Origin: Candidatus Parcubacteria bacterium
Lineage (GTDB): Bacteria; Patescibacteriota; Minisyncoccia; Minisyncoccales; Minisyncoccaceae
Assembly: GCA_017992335.1 (NCBI GenBank)
Contig: JAGOOU010000002.1
Span: forward strand, 1 to 7,039
Reading direction: 5' to 3'
DNA length: 7,039 bases
Position 1 is the stretch's first letter; every line of letters starts with the position of its first letter. The position numbers were made by a program, and so were the translations under genes. Below the pieces are notes generated by a model that saw nothing but the letters and a program-made list of their open reading frames with translations, ran no database searches and was not told where the DNA came from. This document shows positions 1 through 6,348 of this stretch, in pieces.

Positions 1-93
1 CCAACCAATTAAAATGACAAAGATGAAAAACATGGTGACTAAAAACCATGTTCTTCTGACATTTGATTCTGCTTGAGAATATAGGGTTGCCAT
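1..93 (-). CDS. htpX: HtpX-like M48 zinc metalloprotease (N-terminal fragment, cut by window edge)
   Basis: Only the first 31 codons are in the window, reading from the ATG at 93 down to the edge. The peptide begins MATLYSQAESNVRRTW and then enters a hydrophobic stretch (about residues 17-29) ending in Gly-Trp. This basic-Trp-then-membrane-helix start is typical of HtpX-type M48 proteases, which are inner-membrane zinc endopeptidases that degrade damaged or misfolded membrane proteins. The catalytic HExxH motif would lie outside the window, so activity cannot be judged. The position supports the call, because lemA lies upstream on the same strand and lemA-htpX adjacency is common in bacteria. 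No Shine-Dalgarno sequence precedes the ATG. The stop of a possible small basic ORF lies 1 bp upstream, so translation may be coupled. Confidence 0.8.
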   Translation of the reverse strand, partial: MATLYSQAESNVRRTWFLVTMFFIFVILIGW

Positions 94-94
94 A

Positions 95-205
95 TTACTT
101 TTTTAGAATTCCCAATCTTCTTTGGTCTCTTTCACTTAATTTTTTGCCAAGCTTCTTTCTTTTTTTCTTTCTTTGCTTGATTATAATCTTTTTAATATTC
201 ATCAT
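95..205 (-). CDS. Possible small, very basic peptide (36 aa) between lemA and htpX
   Basis: An ATG at 205 opens a 36-codon frame ending in TAA at 97-95. It starts 4 bp after the lemA stop and ends 1 bp before the htpX ATG, so it would fill the gap between the two genes exactly. The peptide begins MMNIKKIIIKQRKKKRKK; 17 of its 36 residues are Lys or Arg, with only Glu25 and Asp27 acidic. No family is recognised. In favour of a real gene are the operon-like spacing and the otherwise unexplained 116-bp gap in a compact genome. Against it are the shortness, the lack of a ribosome binding site and the fact that a purine-rich stretch of mRNA will read as lysine by chance. A non-coding, purine-rich spacer is the main alternative. 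Confidence 0.3.
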   Translation of the reverse strand: MMNIKKIIIKQRKKKRKKLGKKLSERDQRRLGILKK

Positions 206-209
206 ATAT

Positions 210-767
210 TTACTTGTTGAAATCTACTTTTGGAACTGCTTTCTCTTCTTCCCCTATTTCAAAGAATTCAGCCAATTTGAATCCGAACATGTTAGCAATA
301 ATATTTGTTGGAACTGTTTCAATCTTGTTATTCAATTCTATAACATTGCCGTTATAAAATCTTCTAGCAGCTTGAATCTTGTTTTCTGTATCGCTTAATT
401 CTTTTTGTAATTCTAAGAAATTAACCGATGCTTTTAAATCAGGATAGCTTTCTGCTAAAGCAAAAATTGTTTTTAATGTACCAGCCAAAGCGTTTTCTGC
501 TTCTCCTTTTTCTTTTACTCCTTTTGCATTCATAGCCATATTTCTAGCTTGAATAACTTTTTCAAAGGTTTGCTGTTCATGAGAAGCATATCCTTTTACT
601 GTTTCGACTAAATTAGGTATTAAATCATACCTTCTTTTTAATTGAACATCTATGTCTGACCAAGCTTCCTTGACTCTATTTTTAAGAACAACCAAGGAGT
701 TATAGGCAACTACTACCCATAAAATAGCTAGCACTATGAAACCGAATATAATTGTTAAAAAATCCAT
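210..767 (-). CDS. lemA: LemA family membrane protein
   Basis: This is a full-length LemA protein of 185 residues, the usual family length. One membrane helix spans about residues 4-21, followed by a helical-bundle domain. The family signature [10 protein letters not shown] is at 45-54, preceded by VKEAW at 32-36, and the second conserved block [12 protein letters not shown] is at 128-139. The C-terminal hydrophobic segment with FGF and AEFFE is also typical. LemA proteins are anchored with a short extracytoplasmic N-terminus; their biochemical role is not settled, but they occur repeatedly next to HtpX-type proteases, as here. The ATG at 767 lies 9 bp after the upstream LemA-like gene, so the two are probably co-transcribed. 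No Shine-Dalgarno sequence is visible; the leader is A-rich. Confidence 0.95.
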   Translation of the reverse strand: MDFLTIIFGFIVLAILWVVVAYNSLVVLKNRVKEAWSDIDVQLKRRYDLIPNLVETVKGYASHEQQTFEKVIQARNMAMNAKGVKEKGEAENALAGTLKTIFALAESYPDLKASVNFLELQKELSDTENKIQAARRFYNGNVIELNNKIETVPTNIIANMFGFKLAEFFEIGEEEKAVPKVDFNK

Positions 768-776
768 ATATTTTAT

Positions 777-1262
777 TTATTTTTTCTTTTTTATTTTGAC
801 CTTTACCCTTTTTTCTTCAAAAACCTCTTCTTTTTTCTTGTTTCTAAAAAAACCTAGAAAATAAAGCCATAAAGATTTGAAAGAATCCATTCCCAGCTCT
901 ATTTCTTTTAAATCATCCTTAATCTTATTAACTCTTTCAGAATGGATACTAATTGAATTTAGAATAGAGCCAATAGTAGAAGATATCTGTTTATTAAGGT
1001 GATTCTTATCTTTGAATCCCTTTGATTCCTTTATTTTACCTACTGTCTGTTTTATGCTGTTTTCTATTTTCTGGCTTAGCTTAGCATATTTTCTAATTTC
1101 TTCAATAAGTTCCAAAAACAACTGTATTTTCTTTTCAAGATAACTTTCAAACTCTTTTTTTGCCTCTCTGGTCTGTTTCTTTATTTTATGAAACAAATAG
1201 AAGATGTTTAAAATCAATATTATAAAAATTGCTATTATTAAAAATATAATATTGTTTTCCAT
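777..1262 (-). CDS. Divergent LemA-like membrane protein, signature motifs lost
   Basis: This 161-residue protein has one N-terminal membrane helix (about 5-24), a long helical region and a Lys/Glu-rich tail (about 141-161). It aligns to the neighbouring LemA with no gaps at an offset of one residue over about 124 positions. Shared residues (here/LemA) include E33/E34, A34/A35, L42/L43, L48/L49, L52/L53, E54/E55, Y59/Y60, A60/A61, K81-G82/K82-G83, K84/K85, K86/K87, T96/T97 and E122-L123/E123-L124, with many conservative pairs between them. The LemA signature [10 protein letters not shown] is replaced by KKIQLFLELI, and the [12 protein letters not shown] block is absent, so the last helices appear shortened. 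It is probably a diverged duplicate that works with LemA or HtpX in the membrane. The homology is read by eye. The ATG sits 7 nt after a -10 box. Confidence 0.75.
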   Translation of the reverse strand: MENNIIFLIIAIFIILILNIFYLFHKIKKQTREAKKEFESYLEKKIQLFLELIEEIRKYAKLSQKIENSIKQTVGKIKESKGFKDKNHLNKQISSTIGSILNSISIHSERVNKIKDDLKEIELGMDSFKSLWLYFLGFFRNKKKEEVFEEKRVKVKIKKKK

Positions 1263-1269
1263 TGAATTG

Positions 1270-1297
1270 ATTATACCAAAAAATAATTAAATTGCAA
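1270..1297 (-). promoter_or_regulatory. Promoter of the LemA-like/lemA/htpX operon, predicted leaderless
   Basis: On the minus strand a perfect TATAAT (1275-1270) is preceded by TGG, giving an extended -10. A partial -35, TTGCAA (1297-1292), lies 16 bp upstream. The -10 is followed by seven bases and then the ATG at 1262, which puts the expected transcription start at 1263 or at the A of the ATG. The promoter lies just past the toxin stop codon, and no terminator is seen between the toxin gene and this site, so some read-through from the toxin-antitoxin unit is possible. Confidence 0.65.
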
Positions 1298-1302
1298 GAA
1301 TT

Positions 1303-1575
1303 TTAAAGATCTCTATAAATATCGTGTTTGCCTATAGAAATAAATAATATATCTCCATTTTTCATGTACTTAAAGATAATTCTATACTTTAAATTCACGC
1401 TTATTGACCACAAGCCATTAATGTTTCCTTTGAGCTCATGCAACCTTAAAGAAGGGTGGAAAGGATTTTCTCTAAATATCTTTTCTTTTTCTATTGCTAT
1501 GTCAGCAATATTTTTAGGTAATTTTAAAAACCTCTGCTTAAAACTATTGGAATAAAGAATATTATTTTTTATCAT
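1303..1575 (-). CDS. RelE/ParE-superfamily type II toxin
   Basis: This 90-residue protein has the length and layout of RelE/StbE-type toxins: an opening strand (ILYSNSF), two helices with FKQRFLKLPKNI at 12-23 and ENPFHPSLR at about 36-44, then HELKG at 46-50, GLWSISVNLKYRIIF at 54-68, and the C-terminal strand ending IGKHDIYRDL at 81-90. Family members mostly cleave mRNA at the ribosome, while the ParE branch poisons gyrase. The HELKG, LWSI and YRIIF blocks and the C-terminal His-Asp-x-Tyr-Arg favour the RelE/YafQ-like ribonuclease side, but the target is inferred. The gene overlaps the antitoxin by 14 bp, the usual coupled arrangement. It looks intact, and all the typical blocks are present. 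Confidence 0.88.
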   Translation of the reverse strand: MIKNNILYSNSFKQRFLKLPKNIADIAIEKEKIFRENPFHPSLRLHELKGNINGLWSISVNLKYRIIFKYMKNGDILFISIGKHDIYRDL

Positions 1576-1798
1576 ACAGATCAGCCATTGATTTGGCCTT
1601 TATAGCTTTCCCCTTTTCATATTCTTTTTCTGACAATTCAACCTCTTTTAATAATTCTTCTTCTGAAATTAAATCGTCATCAACAGAAATTAAATATTTA
1701 ATGTACGAACTAACAGAATCAAATCCTTTTTTCTTGGTATTGCTCTTTATTTTATTATCCAAGTCATGGGGTAATGAAATACTTAATACTTTTCTCAT
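1562..1798 (-). CDS. Ribbon-helix-helix antitoxin
   Basis: This 78-residue protein starts with a short basic strand, KVLSISLP (3-10), then a helix (about 11-25), a turn at KGFD and a second helix, SVSSYIKYLIS. This is the ribbon-helix-helix DNA-binding fold of the CopG/ParD type. The remainder is acidic (EEELLKEVELSEKEYE) and ends with KAIKAKSMADLYDKK, matching the toxin-wrapping tail commonly seen in antitoxins paired with RelE/YafQ toxins. It is expected to neutralise the downstream toxin by direct binding and to repress its own promoter as a dimer. The operator-like repeats upstream fit this. The gene is first in the operon and overlaps the toxin start by 14 bp. No Shine-Dalgarno sequence precedes the ATG at 1798. 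Confidence 0.85.
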   Translation of the reverse strand: MRKVLSISLPHDLDNKIKSNTKKKGFDSVSSYIKYLISVDDDLISEEELLKEVELSEKEYEKGKAIKAKSMADLYDKK

Positions 1799-1816
1799 AA
1801 TTTTAAATTTATTATC

Positions 1817-1836
1817 TGTATTACAATAGTATTACA
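1817..1836. promoter_or_regulatory. Probable antitoxin operator: two 8-bp direct repeats 11 bp apart
   Basis: GTATTACA occurs at 1818-1825 and again at 1829-1836 (TGTAATAC on the coding strand), with an 11-bp period, about one helical turn. The left copy extends to the near-palindrome TGTATTACA at 1817-1825. The pair surrounds and overlaps the -10 box at 1831-1826. Tandem, helically phased short sites are what a ribbon-helix-helix dimer pair would bind, so this is the likely site of autorepression by the antitoxin. The repeats are seen directly; the binding protein is inferred. Confidence 0.65.
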
Positions 1837-1854
1837 GTGTAGAACTTTTGTCAA
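1826..1854 (-). promoter_or_regulatory. Toxin-antitoxin promoter
   Basis: A perfect -35 box TTGACA (1854-1849) is followed by a 17-bp spacer and the -10 box TACTAT (1831-1826) on the minus strand. The expected transcription start is near 1819, about 21 nt before the antitoxin ATG. The -10 lies between and within the operator-like repeats. The promoter begins a few bases after the groEL terminator, which insulates it from the chaperonin operon. Confidence 0.75.
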
Positions 1855-1858
1855 GAAC

Positions 1859-1882
1859 AAAAAACAGGGCAATAAAGCCCTG
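1859..1882 (-). terminator. Rho-independent terminator of groESL
   Basis: On the minus strand CAGGGC (1882-1877) pairs with GCCCTG (1870-1865) around a 6-nt loop, TTTATT, followed by at least six T (1864-1859). The flanking A and T runs could extend the stem. It lies 4 bp past the groEL stop. The mirrored A and T runs mean it could also terminate plus-strand transcripts, but no plus-strand gene reads into it. Confidence 0.9.
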
Positions 1883-1886
1883 CTTT

Positions 1887-3798
<1,912 letters not shown>

Positions 3799-3818
3799 AA
3801 AATAATAATTTAAAAATA

Positions 3819-3845
3819 TTAGCAATTATGACCTTTGATTGCTAA
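3819..3845. promoter_or_regulatory. CIRCE-like HrcA operator upstream of groESL
   Basis: The inverted repeat TTAGCAATT (3819-3827), 9-bp spacer (3828-3836), GATTGCTAA (3837-3845) has exactly the CIRCE geometry of 9-9-9. Against the consensus arms TTAGCACTC and GAGTGCTAA it matches 7 of 9 and 8 of 9. The two changes in the left arm, together with the one in the right, keep eight of nine base pairs complementary. It overlaps the predicted start of transcription and lies 20 bp upstream of the groES ATG, the usual place for HrcA repression of groESL. An hrcA gene is not in the window. Confidence 0.87.
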
Positions 3846-3849
3846 TCTT

Positions 3850-3877
3850 ATTCTAATCAAAGATTGTTTTTTGTCAA
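3850..3877 (-). promoter_or_regulatory. groESL promoter
   Basis: A perfect -35 box TTGACA (3877-3872) is followed by a 16-bp spacer and the -10 box TAGAAT (3855-3850) on the minus strand. The predicted start is near 3843, inside the CIRCE-like repeat. This is a housekeeping-type promoter, so heat induction would come from relief of HrcA repression and not from an alternative sigma factor. The -35 lies 3 bp after the stop of the upstream pilin gene, and no terminator separates the two units. Confidence 0.78.
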
Positions 3878-3880
3878 CTA

Positions 3881-4768
3881 CTACTCTTTGGCTAAATTAT
3901 TTCTAAGCTCCCCTATCTTTATTTTGAATTCTTTCAAACAAATATTCTTATTCTTAAATAACTTATTTAATCCTATATAGTAATTATTTTCTATTTGAGA
4001 AGTGCTTAAAGCTGAATTATATATTCTTACTGTGTCCATAATAAAAACATTGCTGGCCGTATTGCCAATTCTAATATCTGAAGACGTGTATCCTCCAGGC
4101 CAACCAACAATAGGCTGAGCTAATTTGCCATTATTATAACTTCTTCTATAATTCCCTGATTTTGAAAAGACTCCAGCATAATGATTAAATCCACTTCCTA
4201 TATCCATATTTGAAGAATCATAGTTAACACCATTAATTCTATTAACAGCTAAAATTCTTTTTGGGCTAACAGAAGAAAGCTCAAACGAAATTCTTGTATT
4301 ACCATCAATATAAAGTTCTAAATAATCATACCATAAATTAACAGAACCCAAATCTTTCATCCAAAATTCTATTGATATTTCATCAAAACTAACATTATAG
4401 CTCGAAAAATGAACATAATCATTAGCATCAAATTCTAAACACTTACCGTCAAAACAGTCGCTTCCTTCTCTAACAATTGGATCGCTTACTATCGAGTTTG
4501 CATTTTTATCAGACCACGAATCTAAAACCTCTGAAGCTAAAACAGTGTTTCCTGTTGTCCCCAAATCAAGTTTCCACTCTGAAAACAAGTTCATTAGTAA
4601 TGAATTCCTTAAAGAATCTGAAAATGCTTTTCCTTTAGTAATATTAGCACTACTGATAATAGAACTTGTTCCAATAAGAATAAACGCAGAAAGGATTCCT
4701 ATAACAACTATTACCACCAAAATCTCGATTAAAGTAAAAGATTTACTTCTCTCCTTTTTTAAACTCAT
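3881..4768 (-). CDS. Type IV pilin-like protein with LamG/ConA-like domain (second copy in operon)
   Basis: This 295-residue protein has a class III signal: basic leader MSLKKERSKS, then FTLIEILVVIVVIGIL. A prepilin peptidase would cut after Ser10, leaving Phe11 as +1 and Glu15 as the conserved Glu5. The usual -1 Gly is Ser. The hydrophobic helix (11-31) anchors the protein and packs in the filament. From about 62 to 255 there is a LamG-like jelly-roll with WKLD at 65-68, a Cys105-Cys110 pair in CFDGKCLEF, YVHF, IEFWMKD and VRIYNSALS. The jelly-roll hallmarks are weaker than in the upstream paralogue. A helical tail (259-295) is strongly shared with that paralogue. The ligand is unknown; a secreted adhesin or minor pilin is inferred. 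The ATG overlaps the SdpI-like gene by 26 bp. Confidence 0.85.
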   Translation of the reverse strand: MSLKKERSKSFTLIEILVVIVVIGILSAFILIGTSSIISSANITKGKAFSDSLRNSLLMNLFSEWKLDLGTTGNTVLASEVLDSWSDKNANSIVSDPIVREGSDCFDGKCLEFDANDYVHFSSYNVSFDEISIEFWMKDLGSVNLWYDYLELYIDGNTRISFELSSVSPKRILAVNRINGVNYDSSNMDIGSGFNHYAGVFSKSGNYRRSYNNGKLAQPIVGWPGGYTSSDIRIGNTASNVFIMDTVRIYNSALSTSQIENNYYIGLNKLFKNKNICLKEFKIKIGELRNNLAKE

Positions 4769-5375
4769 TGTAAGAATAAATTACTAAAAATATTGACACA
4801 GAAAAAACAGGAATCAAGATAAACAAGAACGCATAATCAGAAAAGAAAATAGAAAATAATGCCAATAATCCCATTAGCTTAAAAAGTTTGCCCCCTATTT
4901 TATGAGTCTTATCCCACACATAATCAGAAGACAATGTCCAAGGAGTTCTAATGCCAATAAAATAGTTTCTTTTGGCTTTTTCAATCAAAATACCCATAAA
5001 GTAGAATAATATTCCAAAACCTGGAACAATTACTATATTCATATCAAAAACAACGCCTAGATTCCAAAGAATGGTTAGAACGTATACATAAAAGAAAAAA
5101 ACCGTAAACCAAACAACAAACATTTCATAATCCTCTTTAAACTTCTCTATATTCTTCTTCAAAGGATCTATCTTGGGAACAAATAAAAGCAATGAAGATA
5201 TTAAAAGCAAGAATATTGGAAAGAAAAAAACTCCAAACTCTCTTGATGTATAGCCATCAACTTGACCTTGAGCATTCCAATGCGATGCCATCTGCTCTGG
5301 CATTAAGTAATAAGAATAAAAGCTTACAATAAAAGAAAGAGCAATAATAATATAAACAAGAATTTTTTTATTCAT
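4743..5375 (-). CDS. SdpI/DUF1648 family membrane protein
   Basis: This 210-residue, very hydrophobic protein has about six membrane helices (near 4-22, 48-66, 88-108, 113-131, 165-180 and 182-201). The first loop holds the DUF1648 signature MPEQMASHWNAQGQVDGY (25-42), followed by the SREFGVFFFP segment. The second half has the SdpI-family block KRNYFIGIRTPWTL (135-148) and VWDKTHKIGGKLF (153-165). The best-known member, Bacillus subtilis SdpI, protects against the SDP killing peptide and sequesters its repressor; most other members have no known function. This copy lies between two pilin-like genes, overlapping the upstream one by 8 bp (ATGAATAA junction) and the downstream one by 26 bp, so all three should be co-expressed. 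Immunity or a surface-assembly role is possible, but neither is shown. Confidence 0.88.
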   Translation of the reverse strand: MNKKILVYIIIALSFIVSFYSYYLMPEQMASHWNAQGQVDGYTSREFGVFFFPIFLLLISSLLLFVPKIDPLKKNIEKFKEDYEMFVVWFTVFFFYVYVLTILWNLGVVFDMNIVIVPGFGILFYFMGILIEKAKRNYFIGIRTPWTLSSDYVWDKTHKIGGKLFKLMGLLALFSIFFSDYAFLFILIPVFSVSIFLVIYSYNEFKKGEK

Positions 5376-6270
5376 TTTTTGTTAAATTTAATTGTAATTC
5401 CCCTATTCTTTGGATGTATTCGTTAAAAGCAATATTTCTATTCTTTAACCCTTTATTTAAATCAGCATAATAATTCTCTTGAATTTTACTTATTGAAAGA
5501 GAATCATTATATATAGTAATCTCATCTAATAATCCGCTGTAATAATGAGTTGATAGAATCATTCCTATGTATTTATTGCCTCCGGTGTTTGTTGTTGCTG
5601 CTCCTTGAGCAACCTTTCTAGACAATGTTCCGTCAATATAAAAACTTGTGTTGGTATTATCATTAGTTGCAACAATATTTCTCCATTTATCGTTATTAAC
5701 TGTTTTATTAGCAATTTTATATAAACCACTTTCTGTAAAAAAAGCTACTTGTCCTGAAGATGGAGCACCTAATTCATCAAACCCAACGCCAAAAGCAAAT
5801 CCAGGATAAGAAGGACCTGCTCCAGTATTAGAAAAGACAGCTTGCCTAATAGTATTACTAGTTTTAACCCAAGCACTGATTGTTATTGGTCCAACAATAT
5901 CCAAGCTCGCATTGGTCCCACAGTTTATATAATCCGTAGACCCATTGAAAGATAAACAATTGCCAGATATGCAATTTGTTCCAGTGTAAATAGTCGGCGA
6001 TCCGTTTACTGTTCCATCATTTGGTCCCCATGTATCTTTTACTTCATTTGCAGTTGCAACACCAGAAGAATTTGGACCGTCAAACTTCCATTGAGAAACA
6101 AAATGAGCTGGCAAACTAGTTAAAAGAGAGAGATTAAAAGCTTTGGCTTTAGCCAATTCTGCTGTTGTTGTTGATTCGCTTGATCTTAAAATTACAAAAC
6201 CAGAAAGAATGCCAACAATAACAATTGCTAATAAGATTTCTATAAGTGTAAATGATTGTTGTTTTTTCAT
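5368..6270 (-). CDS. Type IV pilin-like protein with LamG/ConA-like domain (first copy in operon)
   Basis: This 300-residue protein opens with MKKQQS then FTLIEILLAIVIVGIL. Prepilin peptidase would cleave after Ser6, giving Phe7 at +1 and Glu11 as Glu5. The body is a recognisable LamG_3/ConA-like lectin fold: QWKFDG at 60-65, CISGNCLSFNGSTDYINCG at 100-118 with Cys100, Cys105 and Cys117, ITISAWVKT at 129-137, FYIDGTL at 210-216, and LLDEITIYNDSLS at 247-259. Such domains bind glycans or proteins, often with calcium. A helical tail (263-300) is 19/36 identical to the tail of the paralogue two genes downstream. It is first in the three-gene operon, and its ATG lies 11 nt after a perfect -10 box. 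An attachment or host-recognition role is inferred. No Shine-Dalgarno sequence is present. Confidence 0.9.
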   Translation of the reverse strand: MKKQQSFTLIEILLAIVIVGILSGFVILRSSESTTTAELAKAKAFNLSLLTSLPAHFVSQWKFDGPNSSGVATANEVKDTWGPNDGTVNGSPTIYTGTNCISGNCLSFNGSTDYINCGTNASLDIVGPITISAWVKTSNTIRQAVFSNTGAGPSYPGFAFGVGFDELGAPSSGQVAFFTESGLYKIANKTVNNDKWRNIVATNDNTNTSFYIDGTLSRKVAQGAATTNTGGNKYIGMILSTHYYSGLLDEITIYNDSLSISKIQENYYADLNKGLKNRNIAFNEYIQRIGELQLNLTKNE

Positions 6271-6281
6271 AATTTTAATAT

Positions 6282-6309
6282 ATTATACTCTAAAATATTA
6301 AATTGGCAA
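6282..6309 (-). promoter_or_regulatory. Promoter of the pilin/SdpI operon, near-leaderless
   Basis: On the minus strand the -35 box TTGCCA (6309-6304), five of six to consensus, is followed by a 16-bp spacer and a perfect -10 TATAAT (6287-6282). The expected start is near 6275, leaving about 5 nt of leader before the ATG at 6270. Its -35 lies back to back with that of the divergent plus-strand promoter, only 4 bp away. Confidence 0.72.
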
Positions 6310-6313
6310 AGGG

Positions 6314-6341
6314 TTGACTTTATTATGTTTTCTGTTATCAT
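6314..6341 (+). promoter_or_regulatory. Promoter of the YvlD-like/secG operon, predicted leaderless
   Basis: The -35 box TTGACT (6314-6319), five of six to consensus, is followed by a 16-bp spacer and the -10 TATCAT (6336-6341). The -10 is extended by TGT immediately upstream. Seven bases separate the -10 from the ATG at 6349, so the expected start is 6348 or the A of the ATG itself. This also decides the start codon, because the in-frame ATG at 6325 lies between the -35 and -10 and would not be transcribed. Confidence 0.68.
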
Positions 6342-6348
6342 TTATACA

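Noticed and set aside
148..179. CAAGC/GCTTG inverted repeat around a pyrimidine tract downstream of lemA
   Set aside because: The arms are 5 bp with a loop of about 22 nt, so a stable terminator or attenuator is unlikely. The tract is better viewed as spacer or as codons of the small basic ORF.
63..398. Plus-strand 111-codon hydrophobic frame opposite lemA
   Set aside because: It runs antisense through lemA and the htpX start, which are convincing genes. Its Phe/Leu-rich content is what the complement of Lys/Glu-rich codons produces.
3799..3825. TTG at 3825 as the groES start
   Set aside because: It would add a hydrophobic nine-residue extension and would place the start inside the CIRCE-like repeat. 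MKLKPISDH at 3798 is canonical.
3853..3873. AATC-AAA-GATT followed by a T run, as a terminator
   Set aside because: The stem is only 4 bp and AT-rich, is oriented for the plus strand where no gene reads, and lies inside the groESL promoter.
4744..4757. AAAAGGAGAG near the end of the SdpI-like gene as a Shine-Dalgarno sequence for the downstream pilin
   Set aside because: It lies downstream of the pilin ATG at 4768, inside the leader-peptide codons, and no start codon follows at the right distance before the essential prepilin segment.
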